A DNA stretch of 49,298 bases from a virus. Positions 32,492-40,517 of this stretch are shown in pieces. Position 1 is the stretch's first letter, and every line of letters begins with the position of its first letter. Under the pieces are notes generated by a model. That model was given only the letters and a program-made list of their open reading frames with translations, made no database searches and was not told the DNA's origin. Made by a program: the position numbers and the translations under genes. The stretch spans positions 1 through 49,298 of IMG/VR virus record IMGVR_UViG_3300036770_008111; one strand, written 5' to 3'.

Positions 32492-34178
32492 GATAGTCGT
32501 CGATGTGCATGCTGGCCACGTCTTTGCGCACACAATCCAAGAACTGAGATCCGTCGCGACTGCGTCGCTCACCTTGGCCCACGATCACTGATCCAGCATC
32601 GTATTTGATGGGACGATCCACGATGAGATCCACATACTCGCCTTCGCCCACGCCCAGGGTGATAAAGTGTATGTAGCGATCTCGATCTTTGCGGAACACG
32701 CGGCTGTTGGCCACTATGCCGGCAAACTGATAGCGATCCAAGAACAGATTTCTCACACCCATGTTGGGCAGGAAACCGGGGGTGTTCCATGCACCGTGTT
32801 GTTTGAATGCTTCTACAGGATCTTCGGTGATCCAATTATCAAAGCCCAGATCTCTGAGATCCCAGCCAGCACGTTTGGCTTCGTTGCGATATACCCAACG
32901 CGCATATGAACCATGACAGTGACGGAGCGCCGCCCGCCAGAATTCACGTGGGTTATGCGCTTTCTGATAGGCCAGAGCCCAGATCAGCCGGCCTAGATTC
33001 ACTGCATGAGCGCGGCAAAGCCCAAAACCAGATAAACTCTGCATCTCTTGGCGTATTTGTTCACGCTGAGGATGATCGCCGAGTCGTGCCATGAACTCCA
33101 TGACCTTTTCTTCGTTGCGTTTGGCAAAGGCTCGACGGTACATGTCAGCCTGATAGGCCGATACTCCAATCAATTTCATGATCTTTTCTATGGCATCATC
33201 TTCGCATACTATGGCCGATTCCTGCACAGTGGTCTTGGTCCAGTCATGAAAGAAACTGGCTTTCTTACGACCTTCTACAGCCACGGGTCGTACCAGAGCT
33301 GTGGCAAACACACAGTCGGCCACTGACGTGGGCTGTATGGCACGAAACAGTCTGCGCATGGCCGGACTTTCACCTTGTGTGACACCCAACACATCGCCAC
33401 GAGTAAGTAGATCGGCGGTGAGCTCATCGGTGTAGGGATATTCATGGATCATGCGGGTAGGATCAATTTCCATGAGCTGACTGAGTCCTCGATTGGCTAG
33501 GATGTCCACTTTAAGGTGTTCGAGATCCTCTACTTCGTTCTTGTCCAGCAAGATGAGGTTGTCTTCGCGGAACAGGCTGGCCGGCAGCTTGCGATCAAAT
33601 ACAATCACTCCGCCGCAGTGTTTTGAAATACAGCGCTTTTTGCCAATGAGTTTTTGCTCGATCCTGGCAGCTTCTTTGGCATCGATGCCCAGCTTTTCAT
33701 AGTTGATGTCACGCGGCAAGCGTCCTCGGGCACCCAAACGTTTGGCTGCTTCTCTGCGTGCGCTCTTTTCCTTGTACATCACGTAGTTGGAAATTCGAGC
33801 TGTTTTACCAGGCCATGCATCAAATATGCGCTGCATGGCCAGAGCCTGTTGATGATGCGGTACGTCGATGTCCACGTCTGGAAGATCATCGCGAAAGGGA
33901 TTGAGAAATCTTGCCAAGGGAATCTGCCATTCGATGGGATCTACATCAGTGATGCCCATGAGATAGCACACCAGGCTTGACCCCGCAGACCCCCGTGTCA
34001 TGTGAGGTATGTCTGAGTTGAGATCCAAGATGCGTCGGATCTTTAGAAAGTATTCGGTAAATCGTTGGCCTATGATGATTTCAAATTCTTCGGCCAGTCG
34101 CTGTTGGTATTCTTCGCTGCTGGGACAGGATCGTCGGAATTGTGCCAGTAAAAGATTGATTTGTTCAAGTTCGTTCAT
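32478..34178 (-). CDS. dnaE: compact DNA polymerase III alpha (DnaE)-like polymerase lacking the PHP domain
   Basis: The protein has 566 residues, about half of bacterial DnaE. It starts at the palm. GSAGSSLVCYLMGITDVDP matches the GRGSAAGSLVAY block. PDVDID (Asp101, Asp103) and HLKVDILANRG (Asp225) give the three catalytic aspartates equivalent to E. coli 401, 403 and 555. Fingers blocks follow (GVTQGESPAMRRLF, ATALVRP, RRAFAKRNEEKVMEF, GLCRAHAVNLGRL), and then a C-terminal OB-type segment (FAGIVANSRVFRKD). The N-terminal PHP domain is absent. T4-like phages normally use the family B polymerase gp43, so this is unusual. It is a single-gene minus-strand unit. Confidence 0.85.
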   Translation of the reverse strand: MNELEQINLLLAQFRRSCPSSEEYQQRLAEEFEIIIGQRFTEYFLKIRRILDLNSDIPHMTRGSAGSSLVCYLMGITDVDPIEWQIPLARFLNPFRDDLPDVDIDVPHHQQALAMQRIFDAWPGKTARISNYVMYKEKSARREAAKRLGARGRLPRDINYEKLGIDAKEAARIEQKLIGKKRCISKHCGGVIVFDRKLPASLFREDNLILLDKNEVEDLEHLKVDILANRGLSQLMEIDPTRMIHEYPYTDELTADLLTRGDVLGVTQGESPAMRRLFRAIQPTSVADCVFATALVRPVAVEGRKKASFFHDWTKTTVQESAIVCEDDAIEKIMKLIGVSAYQADMYRRAFAKRNEEKVMEFMARLGDHPQREQIRQEMQSLSGFGLCRAHAVNLGRLIWALAYQKAHNPREFWRAALRHCHGSYARWVYRNEAKRAGWDLRDLGFDNWITEDPVEAFKQHGAWNTPGFLPNMGVRNLFLDRYQFAGIVANSRVFRKDRDRYIHFITLGVGEGEYVDLIVDRPIKYDAGSVIVGQGERRSRDGSQFLDCVRKDVASMHIDDYLNLP

Positions 34179-34209
34179 TGAGAAGCTGCCTTTCTTGTTG
34201 CCTTTGGCG

Positions 34210-34215
34210 TATTTA
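34210..34215 (-). promoter_or_regulatory. late-type promoter core TAAATA upstream of the DnaE-like gene
   Basis: TTTAAATA on the minus strand lies 31 bases before the ATG at 34178, with AAGGC as a weak ribosome site in between. Confidence 0.5.
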
Positions 34216-34238
34216 AAAGGTCAGTCAACGACGAGTGA

Positions 34239-34244
34239 TATTTA
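34239..34244 (-). promoter_or_regulatory. second late-type promoter core TAAATA upstream of the DnaE-like gene
   Basis: CCTAAATA overlaps the stop region of the preceding minus-strand gene. It is 60 bases before the ATG at 34178 and 23 bases from the other TAAATA. Confidence 0.4.
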
Positions 34245-34883
34245 GGAGCGTGGTGGTACGTCAGCAGTGTACACTGTTAGACCCAAGAGTCCGCTGTAGC
34301 GCACCGAGTCAGTTCGATTCCAACCTTCGTGCCAGGTATAGTTGCCGTTTTCATGCCACCATCCGTCGCCCCAATTGGTGGTCATCCTCACAGGATCTTC
34401 GCGTGTTTCGGTCTTGTAGAAATAGGTGCTTAGGTCTGGAGAATCCTCACGACTGAAATAGACCATGCCTGTGGCGATCAGCAGGCGGTAGTCGGTGTGC
34501 AAGGCATTGACAAAACCTGGCATATCTTTGGTGAATTCAATGTGCGATTGGCTGCGCCGGAACATGGTATCGCGATCCATGCCCCAGGCCACATCTGTAC
34601 CGGGATAGTTATCGTACATCCAGTCAATGGCCTGCCTGCGATATTCATCGCTGGCAAAAAATTTGCTGATGGCCAACAAGCGTTGATTTTCCCAGCGTGG
34701 GCACAACACCTTGTATCTCATACCAGGCCAAGGATTGTGTCCCACTGGAGCCACATCGCCGTGCGGTCGCCAGTCTTCGTTTTCTAATTCCTGTATCACA
34801 TCATCGGGATTCCAAGGCATTTCAAGATGCAGCTTGCTGACAAGATATCGTATCGGAGTGAATATAGCTTGGAGTTTTTTCAT
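34242..34883 (-). CDS. 2OG-Fe(II) oxygenase-like protein
   Basis: This is 213 residues from the ATG at 34883 (MKKLQAIF), chosen because a TAAATA promoter ends eight bases upstream; an ATG at 34892 lies inside that promoter. Iron ligands are His129 and Asp131 (ALHTDY) and His185 (WHEGW), with Arg195 (VRYSG) for 2-oxoglutarate. The order and spacing match a prolyl-hydroxylase-like dioxygenase. The substrate is unknown. It is divergent to the radical SAM gene at 34916. Confidence 0.72.
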   Translation of the reverse strand: MKKLQAIFTPIRYLVSKLHLEMPWNPDDVIQELENEDWRPHGDVAPVGHNPWPGMRYKVLCPRWENQRLLAISKFFASDEYRRQAIDWMYDNYPGTDVAWGMDRDTMFRRSQSHIEFTKDMPGFVNALHTDYRLLIATGMVYFSREDSPDLSTYFYKTETREDPVRMTTNWGDGWWHENGNYTWHEGWNRTDSVRYSGLLGLTVYTADVPPRS

Positions 34884-34891
34884 GGCATACA

Positions 34892-34897
34892 TATTTA
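34892..34897 (-). promoter_or_regulatory. late-type promoter core TAAATA, 8 nt before the ATG at 34883
   Basis: The minus strand reads TGTAAATA, then TGTATGCC and ATG, without a Shine-Dalgarno. A near-leaderless message is predicted. Confidence 0.58.
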
Positions 34898-34915
34898 CAC
34901 TCAGGAATTAATCAC

Positions 34916-36118
34916 ATGGAAAAAGGTAAAAATCTCTACTGTGCTTGGGCCGATGCTGGCCTAGCTCTACACAACTCGGGTCGCTGCTTGTTGTGCTGTC
35001 ACAGCCAGACCTATCTTGCCGACCAGCAAGGCGAACACATCTACCTCGACACAGGGACCATTGAACAGGCCTGGACATCGCCTACCCGACGCGAAATCCA
35101 GGATGCACTTGAATCTGGTCAACAACATCCCAACTGTGCAGCCTGCTGGAACGAAGAAGCTGCGGGTCGTCAGAGTCGACGTCAGGTGGCCAACCAACAA
35201 TTCAAAGACATGGTGGTAACAGGACACCGACCACAGTTGGTGGATCTCAAACCCGGAAACACCTGCAATCTGGCCTGTCGTAGTTGTTGGCCTGAAGTCA
35301 GCAGCAAATGGTATCGCGATTACTGGGAAATAGAAGCTCAGAAGTGGCAACCTGACTATCGTGAATATCTGCAGTCCTGGGGCCGCATACGCACCAGTTA
35401 TGATCGCGACAATCAACGTCTATGGCAAGACCTTGAGCATTGGTTTGAAGATGTGGAATACTACGATATCTATGGTGCCGAACCCATGCTCATGGATCGA
35501 GTATTTGCGATCTTGGCACACAGTGTGACATCTGGTCGTTGCCAGTCGCAGAATTTGCACGTGAACACCAATGGCACGATCTGGAATCCGGACTACATTG
35601 ATATTCTCACCAAGTTCCGCCATGTGAACATTGACATCAGTGTGGATGGCATCGATAACAAGTTTGCTTATCTTCGCTATGGCGAAACCTGGGCCACCCT
35701 AGAGGCCAATCTCGATCGATATCAAGAGCTGGCTCGCACACACAGCAACATCAATCTACATATCTGTATCACGGTGAGCAGTCTCAATGTGTTAGACGTG
35801 ATTGACCTGCAACGATATTTTTGTTCACGTCAGATGCCGGTGTTCTATAACATGGTACATCATCCACAACATCTCAATGTGAGATCTTTGCCGGATCAGG
35901 TCAAACAACAGATCCGTGATCGTTTAGAGCAACAGTTGCCAAATTGGCAAATCACCTCAATCATGGACTTTATGGATATGCCATTGGACGATCAGTCACG
36001 GCATTGGCAACGATTTTGTGAAACTACACACAAACTTGATCTGCTAAGAAATCAAGACGTCAAGCAAACGTTCCCCAAATTTTGGAAACTCATCCAGCCC
36101 TATTGGATCAACCAGTAG
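34916..36118 (+). CDS. radical SAM protein with N-terminal Cys-rich segment
   Basis: The protein has 400 residues. The radical SAM motif is CNLACRSC (Cys117, 121, 124) and the SAM-contact motif appears as YGAEPML rather than GGEP. Six cysteines precede the core (9, 24, 27, 28, 74, 77), matching in order those of the gene at 321 and suggesting one or two auxiliary Fe-S clusters. The segment NISVDGIDNKFAYLRYGETW is also shared with that paralogue. AGGA nine bases before the ATG may bind ribosomes; no clear promoter is visible. The substrate is unknown. Confidence 0.87.
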   Translation: MEKGKNLYCAWADAGLALHNSGRCLLCCHSQTYLADQQGEHIYLDTGTIEQAWTSPTRREIQDALESGQQHPNCAACWNEEAAGRQSRRQVANQQFKDMVVTGHRPQLVDLKPGNTCNLACRSCWPEVSSKWYRDYWEIEAQKWQPDYREYLQSWGRIRTSYDRDNQRLWQDLEHWFEDVEYYDIYGAEPMLMDRVFAILAHSVTSGRCQSQNLHVNTNGTIWNPDYIDILTKFRHVNIDISVDGIDNKFAYLRYGETWATLEANLDRYQELARTHSNINLHICITVSSLNVLDVIDLQRYFCSRQMPVFYNMVHHPQHLNVRSLPDQVKQQIRDRLEQQLPNWQITSIMDFMDMPLDDQSRHWQRFCETTHKLDLLRNQDVKQTFPKFWKLIQPYWINQ

Positions 36119-37058
36119 CGCCTTTGATCACAGCGAATCGTATCTTGGGCTCTTGGTTGAGGCTGCCGCTGGTGATGTTGGTCACGGTGATGTTGGCTGT
36201 TCCTGTGTTGCAAGCAGCATTGAATACATAGGCGCCAATGGTGCCGCCACTCACATGGTTGATGATCATCACATCTGCGTTGCCTACAGCACTGTTGGTG
36301 AGAACGAATGTGTTGGCAGCTCCAGCAGCCAAGGCTCCGGCAGCCAGGGTAATTTCGCCACACACATTGTTGAGTGTCACAGCAGTGGTCTTGTTAGTGG
36401 CCTGGGTCGCAGTGTTACCGGCACCAGTGGTATACCCAATTCCTGCAGTGGCCGAACTGCTGGTCAAGCCATTGGTAAACACGTTGAGTGGGCGGTTCAG
36501 ATCGTAAATGGTGATGGTCTGTCCACCTGTGTTGCTGGTAAATTCGAATTCAAATGTGCCGGCAGTGGCAAATGTGATCACGCTGCCGGAAATTCCTTGT
36601 ATGCCCGTGGTGCCCAAGCTCACCGCAGCAGGCAGGGTCATGGTACGACCTGCAGCATCTACGATCACCTGCAATCTCATCCATCCCTGGGAATTCACTG
36701 CCGGCCAATTCGAAAAACTGAGACTGATATTGCCGGTCATAGCCACACGTTGATAATGCCCTGCAGAATAGTCTATGGCCACTGTGCCTGAAGTGGTTGC
36801 CAGTTCTACCAGCGTGGCCGAAAAATCCTGTATCTTGGCTGCATAGATCAAAGCATCATTCATGTTATTGTCCAGCGTGCTGCCAGCAAGCGCTTCTTTG
36901 AGCACTGCTTTGGTCTGGAGCTCGGTGATTTCCGAGCTGGCGTATTGGAAGTTCAGCTTGGTATTGGTGAAATTATCACGGAATCCCTGGGTGTTGTTGG
37001 GTTGTCCGGCTACGGGAAATTCACCGTCGATGTCATTGGGGTTGATTTGGCTGGCCAT
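36108..37058 (-). CDS. virion structural protein (tail-fibre-like)
   Basis: The protein has 316 residues. The N-terminus (INPNDIDGEFPVAGQPNNTQGFRDNF) and the block TTSGTVAIDYSAGHYQRVAMTGNISLSF match a family I recall as fibre or decoration proteins in marine myoviruses. The C-terminal half is Ala/Gly/Thr-rich beta repeats ending in EPKIRFAVIKGATG. There is no signal peptide. A late promoter (37091-37086) and AGGA site precede it. It is the only minus-strand gene in this stretch and overlaps the radical SAM gene by 11 bases tail to tail. Confidence 0.75.
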   Translation of the reverse strand: MASQINPNDIDGEFPVAGQPNNTQGFRDNFTNTKLNFQYASSEITELQTKAVLKEALAGSTLDNNMNDALIYAAKIQDFSATLVELATTSGTVAIDYSAGHYQRVAMTGNISLSFSNWPAVNSQGWMRLQVIVDAAGRTMTLPAAVSLGTTGIQGISGSVITFATAGTFEFEFTSNTGGQTITIYDLNRPLNVFTNGLTSSSATAGIGYTTGAGNTATQATNKTTAVTLNNVCGEITLAAGALAAGAANTFVLTNSAVGNADVMIINHVSGGTIGAYVFNAACNTGTANITVTNITSGSLNQEPKIRFAVIKGATG

Positions 37059-37085
37059 AAATTATCCTGATGTTGATTGCACAGA

Positions 37086-37091
37086 TATTTA
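37086..37091 (-). promoter_or_regulatory. late-type promoter core AATAAATA for the structural gene ending at 36108
   Basis: The minus strand reads AAATAAATA, seven of eight bases of the T4 late consensus, 27 bases before the ATG at 37058. It is divergent to the plus-strand TAAATA at 37110. Confidence 0.62.
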
Positions 37092-37109
37092 TTTGCGAGC
37101 CCAGGCACA

Positions 37110-37115
37110 TAAATA
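37110..37115 (+). promoter_or_regulatory. late-type promoter core TAAATA for the plus-strand unit at 37134
   Basis: CATAAATA lies 18 bases before the ATG at 37134, with AAAGG (37119-37123) as the ribosome site. Confidence 0.6.
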
Positions 37116-37133
37116 ATACAAAGGCACAAATTG

Positions 37134-37382
37134 ATGCAAAAAAAGACCAAAAGCCTCTTAGAAGAACTGGATAGTCTCTACATAGAGCGGGATCGCAATT
37201 TCATCATAGAATCGCGAGCCAGCAACGTGATCACTTCTGCGATCAGACTCATCGAGCAGATCGAATCAGAATTTCCAGCCGAACAGGCCGAGAATCTCAC
37301 ACGCAAGCTCCTGAATGCCATCCGTTGCAAAGATGCTGGTAAATTTACACGCAGCGTAAGGCGCACTAATGCAGATCTTTGA
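37134..37382 (+). CDS. small helical conserved phage protein
   Basis: This is 82 residues from the ATG at 37134; the frame also has a TTG at 37131. It is charged and mostly helical (coiled-coil-like at 1-20), with a basic C-terminus (KFTRSVRRTNADL). No domain is recognised. It is the first gene of a three-gene late unit with the two genes that follow, and it overlaps the next gene by 14 bases. Confidence 0.7.
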   Translation: MQKKTKSLLEELDSLYIERDRNFIIESRASNVITSAIRLIEQIESEFPAEQAENLTRKLLNAIRCKDAGKFTRSVRRTNADL

Positions 37383-38049
37383 AATCACACAACCACAGCA
37401 GGTCAATGAAATACTAGGGGCAGCCAAGGCCGTGGCTGGTGGACTAGGCCGAGCTGCCTTGCAGAAATTCACGGCCAGCCAAGGCATCGATGCCGGGCTA
37501 GGTGCTCAGCAGGCCAGTGGGCTGGATCGTCAGGGCACAGCCATGCAGGTCAATGCTGGCCTGGTCAAGAGCCTGGCCAGCAAGTCAGAGAAAGTTTGGA
37601 TGCAGGTCATACAAAACATGCTGGCTCAGTCTCGCACTCCAGTGGCCAGCATTGCAGAAATTGACAGCAACGAACTACAAGTTCAGCTCCAGATGTTGGT
37701 CAATCAACTGGCCGGTTTCGACACTACCAAGATGGACAAAGGATCGCCAGTGGCCGCAGAAATCGCTGCCAGACTACCACAGGCCATGGATCGTGTGGTC
37801 AAGACCACACAAGCGCCGCGCCGTAATCCCAGTGAAATGACCCGGGCCTGGCAAGAGCTGGCTACCTACATCGCACAGGCACAGAACATCAATACTTTTG
37901 CAAAGACGCGCAGCCAAGGATCGGCCGGCGAAGCTGCCACTGTGACAGTGGCGCCTGATGGTACCTTGCTCTATGATGGTCAGCGCTACAATGCTTCCAA
38001 CCCCAGGCATGCCCTGGCCATGAATGCGCTGAAAGCACAGAAAAAATGA
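37369..38049 (+). CDS. conserved phage protein, unknown function, possible virion component
   Basis: The protein has 226 residues. After MQIFEI the sequence is Ala/Gln/Lys-rich and helical, with a variable centre and a C-terminal module TVAPDGTLLYDGQRYNASNP that looks like a small beta domain. No catalytic motif is seen. The start lies inside the previous gene and the end overlaps the next gene by four bases. This places it in a co-translated unit with the fused nucleotidyltransferase, which may be its functional partner. Confidence 0.72.
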   Translation: MQIFEITQPQQVNEILGAAKAVAGGLGRAALQKFTASQGIDAGLGAQQASGLDRQGTAMQVNAGLVKSLASKSEKVWMQVIQNMLAQSRTPVASIAEIDSNELQVQLQMLVNQLAGFDTTKMDKGSPVAAEIAARLPQAMDRVVKTTQAPRRNPSEMTRAWQELATYIAQAQNINTFAKTRSQGSAGEAATVTVAPDGTLLYDGQRYNASNPRHALAMNALKAQKK

Positions 38050-39959
38050 TCAATCCACTGAAACGTCTACTAGAAGGCGGCAACGTGTTCCGCGACGAAC
38101 AAGGCGAGCCGCTCACTCAACGCATCGATCGTTCACAGATCCCGGCCACAGTCAAATGGCTGGAGCGCGTGACTGGACTGGACTTAACCGGATCGGAGCT
38201 GGATGACGCGGGTGTGCCTGTGCGATGGCTGGGCAGCACCGGCCGTAGATCCGACAGCGGCGACGTTGATCTCGTGGTCACAGACATCAGCAAGGACGAA
38301 CTTTATCAGCGACTTTTGGACTTCCTCCAGCGCCAAGGGCAAGATCCACAGAAATGGATCAAAAAAGCCGGTGAACTGCATTTTCGCACCCCCATCGGTG
38401 GTGATCCACGCAACGGCTATGTGCAGACTGATTTCAACTTTTATGCCGACCCTGACGCCCAGCGCTGGGCACAGTTCTATATGTCGGGCACCAGTGCCGA
38501 CTACAAAGGCATGCATCGAAACGTGTTGCTGTCGAGCCTGGCCAAAGCTCAAGGACTCAAGATCGGCGGCAACGGCATGATAAGTCGGGCCACCAACGAA
38601 CTGGTCAAAGGCGGACGCGACCCCGATCGTGTGGCCGCAGTGATTTTGGGTCCTGGACACATGGGCCGCGATCTTGCCACGGTCGAGCGCATCTATGCAG
38701 CTCTACAAGATGATCCCAAACGTGATGCCAAACTGGCCGATTTCCGCGAATATCTCGAGCGCGAAGGTCTTGCAGAACCCGGCATCCGCGAAACAGATGT
38801 AAGCTGGCTGGCCCGTCTCAGAGATCGCATCGTGAATCAAGGCATGCAGGCCTTGGTCGAAGCCGAACAGGCCGGAGTAGGCGGTCGTGCCAAAGGCATC
38901 GAGCATCTTGAAGATTTGGTATTCCGCAATGGAACCGCAGGCATACGTCAGGCCTTGGCTATCGTCAAACAGGCCACCCAGTCTCCTGCGACCACGACCA
39001 CAGTGAAATGGGACGGCAAGCCTGCTGTGATTTTTGGCCGCAAGCCCAGCACCGGTGAATTTGTGCTCACTGACGGATCTGGATTTGAAGCCAAGGGCTA
39101 TGACGGCCTGGCCACCAGTCCGGCCCAGATGGCACGCATCCAACAAGCTCGCGGCGAAAATCGCGAAGGTTTGATTGCCATTTATGCGGCCTTGTTTCCC
39201 GTCTTGGAACAGGCCCTGCCCGACAACTTTCGTGGCTATGTCAAAGGTGATCTCCTGTACATGCAGACGCCACCTGTGGTAGCGGGCAACTATGTGTTCA
39301 AGCCCAACACTGTAGAATACCGTATTCCTGTAGACAGCCGTCTGGGACAGCGCATAGGCAACAGTTCGATTGGTATCGCCATGCATACCATGTATGCTGA
39401 CCAAGGCGAATCACGACAGCCATTGAGTAGAGTGAGTTTCAATGACGTACCGGGTCTGTTGCTCATCGAACCAAGAACATCAGTGCCGCAGAGTCTTGTG
39501 GCCAACCCTGAGATAGTCAAGCAGCTGAATTCGATCGTGCGCACTCAAGGTCGCAACATAGATACACTATTCAACCCACAAGAACTGCGAGCACACAAAA
39601 TCACAGATCTTGCTCGCTTGGCCATCGACTATGTGAACACCCGTGTGGGACAGCCCTTGGATCGTTCCACGCTCCTGCCTGAGTTCGGCGAATGGTTGCA
39701 GAGTCGTGTGACCCCACAGAAATTCCGCAATATCGTAGAATATCTACGCAGCCCCACCAGTAATACTGCGGCCATGTCTGCGGCCTTCGCTGCGTTTTTG
39801 CTGCTCAACGATCTCAAAGAAGATCTCCGGCGTCAGCTGGATGCACAACACCCGGGTCAAGAAGGATGGGTCATGGCCACACCGGCTGGCTATGCCAAGG
39901 CCGTGGGCAGGTTTGACCCTCAAGCATTTGCAGCTCTCAATCGCCAACAAAATCGCTGA
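38046..39959 (+). CDS. two-domain nucleotidyltransferase: Pol-beta-type NTase plus KxDG ligase-like domain
   Basis: The protein has 637 residues. Near the start is GSTGRRSDSGDVDLVV (63-78), the GSx(n)DxD signature of Pol-beta-type nucleotidyltransferases, with a further acidic residue in QTDFNFY (about 129). Residues 318-345 read TTVKWDGKPAVIFG, with Lys321-Trp-Asp-Gly matching motif I of covalent nucleotidyltransferases (DNA/RNA ligases, capping enzymes). FRGYVKGDLLYM and the segment after it may supply later motifs. The C-terminal part resembles the DUF6267-type proteins I recall from cyanophages. The reaction and substrate are unknown. It ends the late unit starting at 37134. Confidence 0.7.
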   Translation: MINPLKRLLEGGNVFRDEQGEPLTQRIDRSQIPATVKWLERVTGLDLTGSELDDAGVPVRWLGSTGRRSDSGDVDLVVTDISKDELYQRLLDFLQRQGQDPQKWIKKAGELHFRTPIGGDPRNGYVQTDFNFYADPDAQRWAQFYMSGTSADYKGMHRNVLLSSLAKAQGLKIGGNGMISRATNELVKGGRDPDRVAAVILGPGHMGRDLATVERIYAALQDDPKRDAKLADFREYLEREGLAEPGIRETDVSWLARLRDRIVNQGMQALVEAEQAGVGGRAKGIEHLEDLVFRNGTAGIRQALAIVKQATQSPATTTTVKWDGKPAVIFGRKPSTGEFVLTDGSGFEAKGYDGLATSPAQMARIQQARGENREGLIAIYAALFPVLEQALPDNFRGYVKGDLLYMQTPPVVAGNYVFKPNTVEYRIPVDSRLGQRIGNSSIGIAMHTMYADQGESRQPLSRVSFNDVPGLLLIEPRTSVPQSLVANPEIVKQLNSIVRTQGRNIDTLFNPQELRAHKITDLARLAIDYVNTRVGQPLDRSTLLPEFGEWLQSRVTPQKFRNIVEYLRSPTSNTAAMSAAFAAFLLLNDLKEDLRRQLDAQHPGQEGWVMATPAGYAKAVGRFDPQAFAALNRQQNR

Positions 39960-39996
39960 TACAAGATCATAGACTCCTGTTTTTTTGTCAGTTTGG

Positions 39997-40002
39997 TAAA
40001 TA
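39997..40002 (+). promoter_or_regulatory. late-type promoter core TAAATA for the small virion protein
   Basis: GGTAAATA lies 40 bases before the ATG at 40043, followed by a strong Shine-Dalgarno AAGGAG (40030-40035). Confidence 0.65.
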
Positions 40003-40042
40003 ACAGTAGGGTCATTGAACCCACAAACTAAGGAGATTTAAA

Positions 40043-40447
40043 ATGGCATATTTTACCGTTGTTAATGGTGACGCACAACCAGTATTTGCACTTGACACTC
40101 AGAATGGTCCTATCGCGGCCAGCACATCCACTTCGGGCACGCCTGTCAATCCCGCAGGTCCCAAGCTGGACTTCTTCACAGTCACAGCCAACACTTCCGT
40201 GGCCGGCGAGCAGGGCGTGCAAGAGTACGTGGCCAACGTGATCCAGGCCATCCAGCAGAAATCCACAGTGGCCATGTATCAGGTCGACGGCACACTGATC
40301 AGCTTTGGTGTTTACCCCACTGGCGCTTTTGCCAATGCTTCTACCAACACTTCAGCTGCTGAGTTCCTGAGCACAGCCAACATCACTTACACTGGTTTCC
40401 AGCTCAACAGCGCTGCCAGCGTTGGTTTCAAACTGGCTACTTCCTGA
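40043..40447 (+). CDS. small probable virion protein, highly expressed
   Basis: This 134-residue protein lacks cysteine and is rich in Ala, Thr, Ser and Val, beginning MAYFTVVNGDAQPVFALDT. The composition suits a beta-structured capsid decoration or tail protein. The transcription unit contains this gene alone: a late promoter, the best Shine-Dalgarno in the late region and a perfect terminator. That argues for large amounts of product. I recall similar short proteins in marine myoviruses but no experimental function. Confidence 0.78.
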   Translation: MAYFTVVNGDAQPVFALDTQNGPIAASTSTSGTPVNPAGPKLDFFTVTANTSVAGEQGVQEYVANVIQAIQQKSTVAMYQVDGTLISFGVYPTGAFANASTNTSAAEFLSTANITYTGFQLNSAASVGFKLATS

Positions 40448-40466
40448 TTTTAGCTTTTGTATCATC

Positions 40467-40496
40467 AACCCAGGATAGAAATATCCTGGGTTTTTT
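40467..40496 (+). terminator. rho-independent terminator
   Basis: A perfect 11-bp stem (AACCCAGGATA with TATCCTGGGTT) closes a GAAA tetraloop and runs into TTTT. It terminates the one-gene unit at 40043. Confidence 0.92.
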
Positions 40497-40505
40497 ATTG
40501 GCCAG

Positions 40506-40511
40506 TAAATA
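40506..40511 (+). promoter_or_regulatory. late-type promoter core TAAATA, 6 nt before the ATG at 40518
   Basis: AGTAAATA is directly downstream of the terminator. Six bases (ACTGCC) separate it from the ATG, with no Shine-Dalgarno. Confidence 0.6.
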
Positions 40512-40517
40512 ACTGCC

